Source: an uncultured bacterium (GTDB taxonomy: Bacteria; Verrucomicrobiota; Lentisphaeria; Victivallales; UBA1829). Taken from it: a stretch of 64,000 bases of DNA. Positions 44,718 to 53,708 of the stretch are shown here, piece after piece. The stretch's first letter is position 1; the number at the start of each line of letters is the position of its first letter. The notes below the pieces were generated by a model. The model had not been told where the DNA came from. It ran no database searches and saw nothing but the letters and a program-made list of their open reading frames with translations. Location: NCBI GenBank assembly GCA_902780135.1, contig CACZEK010000009.1, forward strand, positions 28,196 through 92,195, read 5' to 3'. Made by a program: the position numbers and the translations under genes.

Positions 44718-45920
44718 ATGAGAATTCTGTTAGGCGGTGTGCCGTTCGGCTGCGACAACATCGGCGACGAGGCGATCCTCGCCTCGGTCATCGGCCTCGT
44801 GCGCGGCATTTGCCCGGACGCGGAACTCATCGTAAGCACCGGCGACCGCGCCGGAACGGAACGCAAGTTCGGACTGAAAACCGTCCCGCTGTACGGATTC
44901 GACCCGTCAACACCCGCGGAACGCCTCGGGGAAGCGCTGGACGGCGTCGATTTCTACATCTGGGCGGGCGCGACCGGATTGTCCGACTACCCGGAAATGG
45001 CATGCACGCTGCTGGAGACCGCCCAGGCGAAGAACGTCCGCACGGCAGTATGGAGCGTCGGGATGAACGATGTGTTCAATCCGGCTTTCTTCACGCTGCA
45101 TGGGAAAAAGAAAAAGCTGGCGGACGCGGTAAAATCGTGCTTCGGTTTCGACTGGGAAAAACGCTGGACCGACCGGCGCATAAACGGGATTCGGCAGAGA
45201 CTGGCGCGCACCCTCGGCCGCTGCGACCTGGTCGTCCTCCGCGACCCGAGATCCCTGGAGGCGCTCCGCCTGTGCGCGCCGTTCCCGGACGCCGTCGCCA
45301 GCGCCGACACCGCCATCCTGCTGAAACAGTGCGCGCCGGATGCCCTCCCCTGGAGCGAAGCGAACCGGGATCTTTTCCGGTCCGCCTCCGAACGCATTGC
45401 CGTCTGCGTGTCGGAACAGAACCGCATCCGTGAGTTCGACAAGTTCACGGGGTGGCTCGACGGCATGCTGGAGAACCATCCCGGCCTCCTCGCCGTGACG
45501 ATCCCGATGAACCCGAAGAAGGATTTCCGCGTGATGGAGGAGATGAAACGGCAATCGAAACATCCGGACCGCATCCTGTCGCTCCGCCTCCTCGAACCGG
45601 AGGAAGTCCAGGCGGTCGCGGCGGACTGCTCCGTGATCGTCAGCAGCCGCCTGCATCTGCTGATCCTGGGCTTGAACAACCTCGTCCCGGGCGTCGGCAT
45701 CGCCCGCGGCAGCAAGATCGAGTATTTCCTCGCCCCGTTCGGCCTCACGACAGCCGGAACCACAGACCGCCTCGACCTGCCGCGCCTGACCGGATCCGTG
45801 GAATGGGCGCTGGCGCATCAGGACGAGTTCAAGAAGCGCGCCGCGTCCGTCCGCGCCGGTATGCTTGCCGATTTGGGCCGGGCAAAAGAACTCCTGAAAC
45901 AGACGCTGACGTCAACATAA
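44718..45920 (+). CDS. Polysaccharide pyruvyl transferase family protein
   Basis: 400 aa. The start 'MRILLGGVPFGCDNIGDEAIL' and the C-terminal 'SSRLHLLILGLNNLVPGVGI' are the hallmarks of the CsaB/WcaK family, a GT-B-like fold that adds pyruvate ketals to glycans from PEP. It would decorate the polymer made by the upstream genes. The gene is more G+C-rich than the polymerase gene before it. Confidence 0.85.
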   Translation: MRILLGGVPFGCDNIGDEAILASVIGLVRGICPDAELIVSTGDRAGTERKFGLKTVPLYGFDPSTPAERLGEALDGVDFYIWAGATGLSDYPEMACTLLETAQAKNVRTAVWSVGMNDVFNPAFFTLHGKKKKLADAVKSCFGFDWEKRWTDRRINGIRQRLARTLGRCDLVVLRDPRSLEALRLCAPFPDAVASADTAILLKQCAPDALPWSEANRDLFRSASERIAVCVSEQNRIREFDKFTGWLDGMLENHPGLLAVTIPMNPKKDFRVMEEMKRQSKHPDRILSLRLLEPEEVQAVAADCSVIVSSRLHLLILGLNNLVPGVGIARGSKIEYFLAPFGLTTAGTTDRLDLPRLTGSVEWALAHQDEFKKRAASVRAGMLADLGRAKELLKQTLTST

Positions 45921-45970
45921 CCCGGCCCGGCCTCCGCCGGATTGGTTTTTCTTCTTAACCCGGACAAGCA

Positions 45971-47338
45971 ATGGCACTCATCGGAAAAATCATCGCCTGG
46001 ATCCTGCGGAACATCCTCATGATCGCCGCGATCACCGTGATCCTGTGCCTGCTGTCGCCCGGGATCCGCGTCGCGAAAGACAACGCCGCGAAACTGACGG
46101 AACAGCGCGACGCGATCCTCGCCGGCATCCGGTCGGTCGAGGACGAAATCACGAAGACGAAGGAATCGCTCGAAAGCCGTCTCTCCATGCTGGACCACTG
46201 GCGCGAACAGCGGCGTGAATGCCTGGAACAGATCGACGCCCTGCCCAGCGCGTGGCGGCATCCGATCGACCACTGGTCCGAATACGCCCGGCTCACCGCC
46301 GAGCAGAAACGTCTGGAGCTTCAGATCGAAACGCTGGAAACCACGATCAACCGATACAAGGACTCCCTCGCCCAGCTCGACAAAAGCCGCCAGCTGCTGC
46401 TCTTCCAGCTCGACAGCGTTACGCAATCCATCACGGAATCCGTCTCGCAGGAATGGAACAGGAACGGCCTCCGGATCCTGCTTTTCACCATCTGCTTCGT
46501 GCTGCTCACGCCGCCCCTGTGGCTCGTGTTCATGTACTACGGCGTCGCCGCGCTCATCGAAAAGTTTCCGCCGATCCGCATCAGGCTGAAAGGCGACGGC
46601 GGCGCGCGCGAACCCGTATTCCACCGCGCCGCGCGAAGCATCACATTTTCGATTCCCGAGGGCAAGACGTTCTATCTGCGGGCGCAGGGCGGCGACTGGG
46701 GCAAGGAACGGCGCGACGTGGTGTGCCGGACCAAGTTCATGTGGCGGTGGGGCGCGCCGCTCGTGTCCGTCGCGTCCGACCTCGTGGAGCTTCTGGCGTA
46801 CCGCGGCGAACCCGGCGCGAAGAACCCCGGCCAGATCAAGATGACCTCGCCGAAGGACGACGAGGTGTACATCCAGCAGATCGAACTCAACGGCGGGCCG
46901 GGGCTGGTCCTGACGCCGCGCCACGTGATCGGGCTGACCGACGACGTGGAGGTCCGCACGGTCTGGAGCTTCAAGCTCCACAACCTCATTTCCATGCGCC
47001 TGCGCCACATCGTCTTCTTCGGCACGGGCACGATCTTCATCATCGGCGGGCGCGGCATCGACGTCCAGCGGATCGAGCCGGGTTCCAGCGCGGTCCACAA
47101 GATCGAGGACGGCGTGCTCGTCGGCTACGTGCCCGGCGCGGCGTATTCGCTCTGCCGCACGCAGACCTTCTGGGCGTATTTCCGCGGCATGACCTCGCTG
47201 CTCGACTACAAGCTCTGCGGAGGCACTTTCCTCACGCAGAACCTGGTCGGAAGGCACGAAAAGGAAGTCCTCGGGAGCGGCCTCGACCGGTTCCTCTCCG
47301 TCCTGCTGAACGGCATCGGAAAGCTCCTCGGATTCTGA
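45971..47338 (+). CDS. Membrane protein with coiled coil and possible AIM24-like domain
   Basis: 455 aa. TM1 lies at about 8-30, a coiled coil at 40-150 ('LTEQRDAILAGIRSVEDEITKTKESL', in part), and TM2 at about 170-195. The C-terminal 250 residues are beta-rich ('GGPGLVLTPRHVIGLTDDVEV', 'FFGTGTIFIIGGRG', 'KIEDGVLVGYVPG'), which recalls the AIM24/TRAP-like fold. This assignment is tentative. It is the last gene before the glmM promoter and may belong to the polysaccharide operon. Confidence 0.55.
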   Translation: MALIGKIIAWILRNILMIAAITVILCLLSPGIRVAKDNAAKLTEQRDAILAGIRSVEDEITKTKESLESRLSMLDHWREQRRECLEQIDALPSAWRHPIDHWSEYARLTAEQKRLELQIETLETTINRYKDSLAQLDKSRQLLLFQLDSVTQSITESVSQEWNRNGLRILLFTICFVLLTPPLWLVFMYYGVAALIEKFPPIRIRLKGDGGAREPVFHRAARSITFSIPEGKTFYLRAQGGDWGKERRDVVCRTKFMWRWGAPLVSVASDLVELLAYRGEPGAKNPGQIKMTSPKDDEVYIQQIELNGGPGLVLTPRHVIGLTDDVEVRTVWSFKLHNLISMRLRHIVFFGTGTIFIIGGRGIDVQRIEPGSSAVHKIEDGVLVGYVPGAAYSLCRTQTFWAYFRGMTSLLDYKLCGGTFLTQNLVGRHEKEVLGSGLDRFLSVLLNGIGKLLGF

Positions 47339-47409
47339 ACCGCGGCGCGGCTCTCCGGTTCCCCGTTCGGAAACCCTCTGTTTTTTTGAAAAAAACAGGC
47401 ATGCCGATA

Positions 47410-47438
47410 TTGAAAAATAACCGGGAAAAAAGTATATT
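47410..47438 (+). promoter_or_regulatory. Promoter of the glmM operon
   Basis: -35 TTGAAA (47410-47415), 17-bp spacer, -10 TATATT (47433-47438). The leader to glmM is about 120 nt. Confidence 0.75.
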
Positions 47439-47564
47439 AACTGCATGGTTTTGTTCGAAGCGGGAAACACGAGCTGAATCATAGTCAATTCGAAAAAGAA
47501 AACCATTTTGTCCGGCAGGCCGAACCGACTACGATGGACGCCGCCGGACCGGAAGGAGACGTGT

Positions 47565-48944
47565 ATGGGGCGGTTATTCGGGACGGACGGCATCCGCGGC
47601 AAAGCCAATGAATTTCCTATCACGCCGGAGCTCGCCCTCCTGGCGGGGAAAGCCGTCGCGCGGCATTTCTGCCGGAACACGCCCCGGAACGACGCCTTCG
47701 GGCAGCGCGGCAACCCGCGCGCCATCATCGGCAAGGACACGCGCATCTCCGGCTACATGCTCGAAACCGCGCTCGTGAGCGGGCTGGTGAGCATGGGCAT
47801 GGACGCCTACGAAGTCGGCCCCATGCCGACGCCCGCGGTCGCCTGCCTCACGAAATCCATGTGCGCCGACTGCGGCATCATGATCACCGCCTCCCACAAC
47901 CCCGCCGAGGACAACGGCATCAAGCTGTTCAATTCCGAGGGCTTCAAGCTCCCGGACGAGGTCGAGGACGACATCGAACGCGCCATCTTCGCGATGATGG
48001 AGTACCCCGCCGACGGCACGCCCGACATCGGGAAGGCGTTCCGCGTGGACGACGCCCGCGGCCGCTATATCCACCAGGCGAAACGCTCCATCGGCTACAC
48101 CTCGCTGAAAGGCATGAAGGTGGTGCTGGACTGCGCGAACGGCGCGTCCTACTACGTGGCGCCGATCGTCCTGCGCGAGCTCGGAGCCGAGGTCATCACG
48201 TCGGGCGTGAAGCCGAACGGGCTCAACATCAACGAAAACTGCGGCGCGCTCCACCCGGAGAGCATGTGCCGCCTGGTGAAGGAGCACGGCGCGGACATCG
48301 GCGTGTCGTTCGACGGCGACGCCGACCGCGTGCAGTTCTGCGACCACACCGGCGCCATCATCAACTGCGACCGCATCATCGGGCTCTGCGCGCTGGACTA
48401 CAAGTCGCGCGGCCAGCTCTGCAACGACACGGTCGCCGTCACGTCCATCAGCAACCTCGGGCTGCACGACGCCATGCACCGGGCGGGCATCAGCGTCGAG
48501 GTCACCAACGTCGGCGACCGCTACGTGATCGAACGCATGCGCGAGAAGGGGCTGAACCTCGGCGGCGAGCAGACCGGACACCTGATCTTCCTGGAACATT
48601 CGCCGACCGGCGACGGCCTCATCTCCGCCCTGCACGTGATGCGCATCATGAAGGAGACGGGGAAATCCATCGCCGAGCTCGCCGCGTTCATGCACGAGTA
48701 TCCGCAGATCCAAAGCTCGCTCCGCATCGCCGAACGCGTCCCGTTCGACGACCTGCCGGAGCTTTCCAAGTGCATCCGCGAGGCGAAACAGGACCTCGGG
48801 GACGCCGGACGCGTGATCGTGCGCTACTCCGGCACGGAAAATAAACTTCGCATTCTCGCCGAAGCCAAAACGGAATCCGCCGCGCGGCTCTGGCATGACA
48901 AAATAGCGGGCGTCGCAGCCCGCGAACTGGAGGTAATCCCATAA
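47565..48944 (+). CDS. glmM: Phosphoglucosamine mutase
   Basis: 459 aa. It converts glucosamine 6-phosphate to glucosamine 1-phosphate for cell-wall precursors. 'LFGTDGIRGKAN' starts the protein, the phosphoserine loop is 'ITASHNPAEDNGIK', the metal loop 'SFDGDADRVQF' and the substrate loop 'GGEQTGHLIF'. ATG 47565 follows GGAAGGAG; a TTG further upstream is not needed. Its stop overlaps the next start (TAATG). Confidence 0.95.
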   Translation: MGRLFGTDGIRGKANEFPITPELALLAGKAVARHFCRNTPRNDAFGQRGNPRAIIGKDTRISGYMLETALVSGLVSMGMDAYEVGPMPTPAVACLTKSMCADCGIMITASHNPAEDNGIKLFNSEGFKLPDEVEDDIERAIFAMMEYPADGTPDIGKAFRVDDARGRYIHQAKRSIGYTSLKGMKVVLDCANGASYYVAPIVLRELGAEVITSGVKPNGLNINENCGALHPESMCRLVKEHGADIGVSFDGDADRVQFCDHTGAIINCDRIIGLCALDYKSRGQLCNDTVAVTSISNLGLHDAMHRAGISVEVTNVGDRYVIERMREKGLNLGGEQTGHLIFLEHSPTGDGLISALHVMRIMKETGKSIAELAAFMHEYPQIQSSLRIAERVPFDDLPELSKCIREAKQDLGDAGRVIVRYSGTENKLRILAEAKTESAARLWHDKIAGVAARELEVIP

Positions 48945-49843
48945 TGGCACCGTTCGCGTTTGAAATCTTCGAGCACGGCAATCCCGCCCTGCTGGAACCC
49001 CTGACCTGCAAAAAGCCCGCGCTTGAGCTGGAACTCGCCGCCGGCACGCTGGAATCCACCCTGCTGAGCCGCTGGTCCGCCATTCAGAACGCCGCCCCCG
49101 GCGCGCATCTCCGCCTCGCGTCCGATTTCTGGCCCTCCAAGGCGCTGCTCGAAAAGGCGTCCGCCGCCATCGCGGACGGCAAGTCCTTCTCCGTGACCGA
49201 CGCAGACGGCATCGCCGCCGAATGCACCGGCTGCGGCGCGAACACCGTCTCCATCCCCGCCGACGAGGCGTCCTTCCGCATCCGCTATCCGTGGGACCTG
49301 CTGAAGATCAACGAGGAGTACCTCGCTGGCTACACCGAAAACGTCATCAACGGCACCGTGCGCGAACGCGTCACGCTCGACGGCGTGGTGATTCTGGGCG
49401 AAGGCTCCGTGCTGCTCCCCGGCGTCTACATCGAGGGCGTCGCCGTGATCGGCAAGAACTGCAAGATCGGACCGAACTGCTATCTGCGCGGCTACAACTT
49501 CATCTCCGACAAGTGCCACATCGGACAGGCGGTCGAGATCAAGAACTCCATCCTCATGACGCACGTCGCCGCCGGGCACCTCTCCTACATCGGCGACTCC
49601 ATCGTCTGCCAGAACGTCAACTTCGGCGCGGGCACCATCACCTCGAATTTCCGCCACGACGGCAAGAATCACCGGTCCATGGTCCAGGGCTGCCTCATCG
49701 ACACCGGCCGCCGCAAATTCGGCTCCATCATCGGCGAGAACGTCCACACCGGCATCCACACCGCCATCTACCCCGGCCGCAAGATCTGGGCGGACGTCCA
49801 GACCCGTCCCGGCGACGTGGTCCAGCTCGACCTGATGAAGTGA
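48944..49843 (+). CDS. GlmU-like left-handed beta-helix acetyltransferase
   Basis: 299 aa. After about 120 N-terminal residues of unclear fold comes 'IRYPWDLLKINEEYL', then a hexapeptide beta-helix with 'AAGHLSYIGDSI', 'NVNFGAGTITSNFRHDGKN' and 'GVNVHTGIHTAIYPGRKIW'-like repeats, as in the acetyltransferase half of GlmU-like sugar nucleotidylyl-acetyltransferases. The pyrophosphorylase signature is missing, so it probably acetylates GlcN-1-P only. Coupling to glmM by a 1-bp overlap supports this. A separate uridylyltransferase would be needed. Confidence 0.75.
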   Translation: MAPFAFEIFEHGNPALLEPLTCKKPALELELAAGTLESTLLSRWSAIQNAAPGAHLRLASDFWPSKALLEKASAAIADGKSFSVTDADGIAAECTGCGANTVSIPADEASFRIRYPWDLLKINEEYLAGYTENVINGTVRERVTLDGVVILGEGSVLLPGVYIEGVAVIGKNCKIGPNCYLRGYNFISDKCHIGQAVEIKNSILMTHVAAGHLSYIGDSIVCQNVNFGAGTITSNFRHDGKNHRSMVQGCLIDTGRRKFGSIIGENVHTGIHTAIYPGRKIWADVQTRPGDVVQLDLMK

Positions 49844-49866
49844 TCCGCTGATCACGTAACCTCTCC

Positions 49867-49911
49867 GCCGGACGCGGCCTGCAAAAAAACACGTCCGGCG
49901 GTCCGTTTTTT
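49867..49911 (+). terminator. Terminator after the glmM operon
   Basis: GCCGGACG (49867-49874) pairs with CGTCCGGC (49892-49899), followed by GGTCCGTTTTTT. It ends 25 bp before the next gene. Confidence 0.75.
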
Positions 49912-49935
49912 GCCTCAAAAGCAAGCAATCCGACC

Positions 49936-50832
49936 ATGCCCAGTTTCCCGCAAGTCCTTTCCGCCGCGCTCAGTTTCGGCACGCGGTTCCGCGGCCCCGC
50001 GAAACCCGCGGACCCCGTCCTGTATTCGCGCGCGCTGATTCTCCAGCCGTTCGCCGGACTGCTGGTCGGGGCGATCGCGGCGGCTCCGACCGTCTATTTC
50101 AGCTCCGGATTCCGCGGCCTGCAGGGCATGATCCTGTTCATGTCCGGCATCTACGTCTTCCTGCTGGAATGGCTCACGCGATTCGACAATCTCCACGCGT
50201 TCGACGCCGCCTGCCGGATGCTCGCGGGCAAAGGCGTCTCCCCGGAGGAACGCCTCGGGCGCGCCGATCAGCCGGGCTCCTCGCCGTGCACCGCCATCCT
50301 GATCGGGCTGAAACTGCTCGTGATGTACCTGATTTTCATGCGGACCGCGCTCTTCGGCGACAGCCTGATGGTCGCGCTGACGCTCGTCGCCGTGCCGTTC
50401 TTCGGGCGCATCGCGATGCTCTTCGCCTACCCGTCCGGGAACGGCAGGGAACGCCCCGAGGTCATGGATGCGCTCCGCCTGCTCTGGGTCATTCTGGCGG
50501 TTGCGCTGGTGGCGGTCGCGCTGGGGATGATCCGCACCTACGGCGGCGATTTCTTCTCGTTCCGCTCCATGAAGCTCACGATGTCCGGGTTCCGCGGCCG
50601 CGGCGGCGACGCCACCGGGTTCTCCCCGTTCCTCACGGTCGTCAGCCTCGGGGTCCAGGACGCCGTCACGTTCCTGGCGAGCGGGTTCCTGTCCGTGATG
50701 TACTGGAACACCGAGGCGTCGAAGAAGCTGCGGGTCAGCCCGCCGCCCGAGTTCGCCGGAGCCGTCTGCGAAACCGCCGAACTCGCCGCGATGATCGTCT
50801 TCCTGATCCTCGCCGACGACGTGATCTTCTGA
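49936..50832 (+). CDS. CobS-like membrane protein (298 aa)
   Basis: Six or seven TM segments. 'LQPFAGLLVGAI', 'RFDNLHAFDAACRMLAGKGVSPEERLG' (in part) and 'VPFFGRIAMLFAYPSGNG' follow the pattern of adenosylcobinamide-GDP ribazoletransferase (CobS), which has D-x-x-D near 'HLDGLADT'. Here the aspartates are only partly kept ('FDNLHAFDAA'). It may be a divergent CobS or a related enzyme. No other cobalamin gene is nearby. Confidence 0.5.
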   Translation: MPSFPQVLSAALSFGTRFRGPAKPADPVLYSRALILQPFAGLLVGAIAAAPTVYFSSGFRGLQGMILFMSGIYVFLLEWLTRFDNLHAFDAACRMLAGKGVSPEERLGRADQPGSSPCTAILIGLKLLVMYLIFMRTALFGDSLMVALTLVAVPFFGRIAMLFAYPSGNGRERPEVMDALRLLWVILAVALVAVALGMIRTYGGDFFSFRSMKLTMSGFRGRGGDATGFSPFLTVVSLGVQDAVTFLASGFLSVMYWNTEASKKLRVSPPPEFAGAVCETAELAAMIVFLILADDVIF

Positions 50833-50916
50833 GCGCATATAATCCGAACAAATACCGGAAAAAGAACTGAAACAAGCACGAAAACTGCTGAAGCAGTTGA
50901 TACAAGGAGGTTGCAT

Positions 50917-51270
50917 ATGAAGAAGAAAAGACAAGAGGACTGGACGGACGAGGAAAACGCCGCAAATATCGCAGAAATACTGGAACGTGCGAAAAAAGGC
51001 ATCCGAAGTCAGGAAGAGCTGGAGCGTGACGCATACTTCACTGACCCGGCAAATGCGGAAGAGGTCAACGCCATGTTCGAGCGTTTCCGCCTCAGAGAAG
51101 AGTTGTACAAAGCCCGCCGGGAAGCAAAACTGACCCAAAAGGAACTGGCGCGGCGGATGGGAACAAGCCAGACCTATATCGCCGCGGTCGAACACGGCAA
51201 AAAGAACATCACGTTCTCCACGCTCGCGCGCTATGCCCGCGCCTGCGGAAAGAAAGTCGCACTCATTTGA
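50917..51270 (+). CDS. XRE-family HTH protein (antitoxin-like, 117 aa)
   Basis: The C-terminal 60 residues are a Cro/C1-type HTH ('REAKLTQKELARRMGTSQTYIAAVEHGKKNITFSTLARYARAC', in part). The N-terminal half is charged and helical, as in HigA/MqsA-like antitoxins. ATG 50917 follows AAGGAGGT, a strong ribosome site. No RelE/HigB toxin is next; a DUF2442 protein follows after 49 bp. Confidence 0.8.
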   Translation: MKKKRQEDWTDEENAANIAEILERAKKGIRSQEELERDAYFTDPANAEEVNAMFERFRLREELYKARREAKLTQKELARRMGTSQTYIAAVEHGKKNITFSTLARYARACGKKVALI

Positions 51271-51319
51271 GCACAGGACTGGTTCCGGCAGCTCCCCCCG
51301 CTGGAATAAGGAGGCGGAC

Positions 51320-51631
51320 ATGTTCCACAAACTGAATCAGATCAAAGCATTGCCCGGCTGCAGGCTCTGGGCGAAGTTCATGGACGGCAGGGAAGTCATC
51401 TATGATGTTTCCAGACTGACGGCGGTCAATCCCGTTTTCGGCGACCTTGTACGGAATCCGGATCTTTTCGCTCAGGTCCGCATTGATCCGGGCGGATACG
51501 GGATTAGCTGGAACGACGATCTTGACCTGGAAGCGGAGGAACTGTGGAAAAACGGAGATGAGGTCAAAGCACCGTTTGAGCTTACCCCAGTTTCCGACTC
51601 TGTCGCACAGGTCCGGCGACCGACAATATAA
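51320..51631 (+). CDS. DUF2442 protein (103 aa)
   Basis: 'RLWAKFMDGREVIYDVSRL', 'LFAQVRIDPGGYGISWNDDLDLEAEELW' (in part) match DUF2442, a small family often found beside XRE regulators or toxin-antitoxin genes. GGAGG precedes the ATG. The role is unknown. Confidence 0.8.
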   Translation: MFHKLNQIKALPGCRLWAKFMDGREVIYDVSRLTAVNPVFGDLVRNPDLFAQVRIDPGGYGISWNDDLDLEAEELWKNGDEVKAPFELTPVSDSVAQVRRPTI

Positions 51632-51674
51632 TCTTCTGAGCATTGCAATTCCCACTCACCCCCGAGGTGAAACC

Positions 51675-52472
51675 ATGAAAAAGTCGCTGCTCTTTGTCCT
51701 TCTGTGTCTGGTCGTGCTGCTCGCGGGTTGCGGACGCATCAAAAGAAAACTGAGCGGAAGCAGTTCGCCGAAGCCGCCGCCGAAAGACCCGTTCTACACC
51801 TGCGACGGCTTCCGGGACTGGTACCGGCTCCCCCTGAAATACCCGTACCAGATCACGACGATCGACCAGCTGAAAGAGGGATATCTGGAAGAGCATACCG
51901 GAGGCGATATCGCAGCGGGATCGAAATCCATGCAAAGGATTGATGTCGGGGGGAGAATTACGCATCTTCATCCGCTGGAAGACTTCGCTGTTTTCCGGAA
52001 AGAGGACGGGACTTTCGGCTATCTGGAATACGCGACCGGCAAAACGACCCTGCTGCCGACCGATGCGGAATTGAAACAGGCATGTCTGCTGACGCCCGGG
52101 GAATTCAAACCGATCGAATATTACTACAACCAGTTCAGAAAGGGCAAACTCATCTATCCGCCGAACGCATCTTCGGAAAAAATCCGCACCGATCTGATCG
52201 CGCAGTTCCAGGGGATGACCGTGAGAATGCATCCCTACGGCAAGGATCGCGGGAACGCAAAGATCGAGGTGACATGCGGAGAAAGCGAAAAAGACATCGA
52301 CGTTCAGACGGGAAAAGCCGTTTTCGTGTGGAAATGGTCATTGCCTCAGGAAAAGCAGGACACGCTCGACAAATGGCTGTCCGCGCACCGGGACGAACTG
52401 ATCGAGATGTGGGAGACACGGACCGTGAAGCAGCTCCCCGCGCCGGACAAGGAAACGACCCCGGCGAAGTAG
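51675..52472 (+). CDS. Predicted lipoprotein (265 aa)
   Basis: Signal peptide 'MKKSLLFVLLCLVVLLAGC' with lipobox LAGC. The mature part has no recognised domain; it is rich in Lys, Tyr and Pro. The G+C content looks lower than in the exchanger gene beyond it. It follows the XRE/DUF2442 pair by 43 bp and may be co-transcribed. Confidence 0.7.
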   Translation: MKKSLLFVLLCLVVLLAGCGRIKRKLSGSSSPKPPPKDPFYTCDGFRDWYRLPLKYPYQITTIDQLKEGYLEEHTGGDIAAGSKSMQRIDVGGRITHLHPLEDFAVFRKEDGTFGYLEYATGKTTLLPTDAELKQACLLTPGEFKPIEYYYNQFRKGKLIYPPNASSEKIRTDLIAQFQGMTVRMHPYGKDRGNAKIEVTCGESEKDIDVQTGKAVFVWKWSLPQEKQDTLDKWLSAHRDELIEMWETRTVKQLPAPDKETTPAK

Positions 52473-52491
52473 TTTTTGCGTTTTTCCGCCG

Positions 52492-53487
52492 TCAGGCGTG
52501 GTGCATCACCAGGTAGACGGTGTACGCGATATATGATGCCAGGAGCAGCGCGCCCTGAACGCGGTTGAGACGTTTGCCGAACATCCCGAAGAGGAACAGC
52601 GCGCCGGACGTGCCGAGCATGACCGCGAAATCCAGCCCGCGGATCGACTGTCCAGCCAGCGGCGAGATCACCGGCACGATGCCGAGGATGCAGAAGACGT
52701 TGAAGATGTTCGAGCCCACGATGTTGCCGATGGCGATGTCGTTTTCGCCCTTCAGCGCCGCCACGAACGACGTGGCGAGCTCCGGCAGGCTGGTCCCGAC
52801 CGCGACGATCGTGAGCCCGGTCACGGCGTCGCTGATGCCGAGCGCGCCGGCGAACGCCACGGCGGCGGTCAGGAACGACTTCGCGCCGAGCACCAGCATG
52901 ACGACGCCTCCCGCGACCGCGAGCAAAGCCAGCGCCACGCCGAGCGGCTTTTCATTGCTTTCTTCCGCCCCGGTCCCGGCCTCCCTCGCGGCCTCCCGTT
53001 CCGCCGCCTTCTTCGCCTCCTGTTTCTTCGACAGGATCACGTTCAGCGCGGTGTATGTCAGGATGCACAGGAAGAAGAACGCGCCTTCCCAGCGGTTGAT
53101 GCCGTGGCTCAGGAAATAAAACCCGGTCAGCGCGAGCACGGCGAACAGCATCACGGGCAGGTCGAATTTCTTCAGGTTCGCGTGGAACGGCATCGGGCGC
53201 AGCACGGCGCACAATCCGAGGATCAGCGCCACGTTGCAGATGTTCGACCCGACCACGTTGCCAAGGCTGATGTCCGCCGAACCGCGCAGCGCCGAGTCGA
53301 TGCTCACGACCAGCTCCGGCGCGCTCGTCGCGAACGCCGCGAGCGTGAGGCCGATCACGAGGCGGGAGATGCGCGCCTTCAGCGCCAGCGAAACGCCGCC
53401 CCGGACCAGAAACTCCGCCCCGTAGTACAGCAGCGCCACCCCGAGGACGGCAAGTCCGAGATTGCGGAAAAGATCAAGCATCGGCAT
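52492..53487 (-). CDS. Calcium/sodium antiporter (CaCA family, YrbG-like)
   Basis: 331 aa with ten TM segments. Two inverted alpha-repeats are clear: 'AFATSAPELVVS' with 'GNVVGSNICNVALILG', and 'AVGTSLPELATS' with 'GNIVGSNIFNVFCILG'. It would export Ca2+ against Na+. The cytoplasmic loop between the halves is rich in Lys/Glu/Ala. ATG 53487 and 53481 are both possible. A minus-strand promoter lies at 53573-53600. Confidence 0.92.
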   Translation of the reverse strand: MPMLDLFRNLGLAVLGVALLYYGAEFLVRGGVSLALKARISRLVIGLTLAAFATSAPELVVSIDSALRGSADISLGNVVGSNICNVALILGLCAVLRPMPFHANLKKFDLPVMLFAVLALTGFYFLSHGINRWEGAFFFLCILTYTALNVILSKKQEAKKAAEREAAREAGTGAEESNEKPLGVALALLAVAGGVVMLVLGAKSFLTAAVAFAGALGISDAVTGLTIVAVGTSLPELATSFVAALKGENDIAIGNIVGSNIFNVFCILGIVPVISPLAGQSIRGLDFAVMLGTSGALFLFGMFGKRLNRVQGALLLASYIAYTVYLVMHHA

Positions 53488-53572
53488 GGTAAAACAAGCT
53501 CCCGAAAAAAGATGAAACAGGTTGAGGTTCCCGCTCCGGACAGCCGGGCGCCGCGGGAAACTTCGACCTCTT

Positions 53573-53600
53573 AATCTACACGTTTTTTCCCGGATTTCAA
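53573..53600 (-). promoter_or_regulatory. Promoter of the antiporter gene
   Basis: Minus strand -35 TTGAAA (53595-53600), 16-bp spacer, -10 TAGATT (53573-53578). Confidence 0.6.
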
Positions 53601-53619
53601 GTTTTTTCGGAAAAACGGC

Positions 53620-53648
53620 TTGCTTTTCCGCGTTCCGCATGATATTTT
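53620..53648 (+). promoter_or_regulatory. Promoter of the 53709 gene
   Basis: -35 TTGCTT (53620-53625), 17-bp spacer, -10 TATTTT (53643-53648). It is divergent from the antiporter promoter. Confidence 0.55.
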
Positions 53649-53708
53649 TATAGTCAGGAACACAAACCTTTGCACGGACGGCATTTTCAACCGGAAAGGA
53701 ACAGACAC

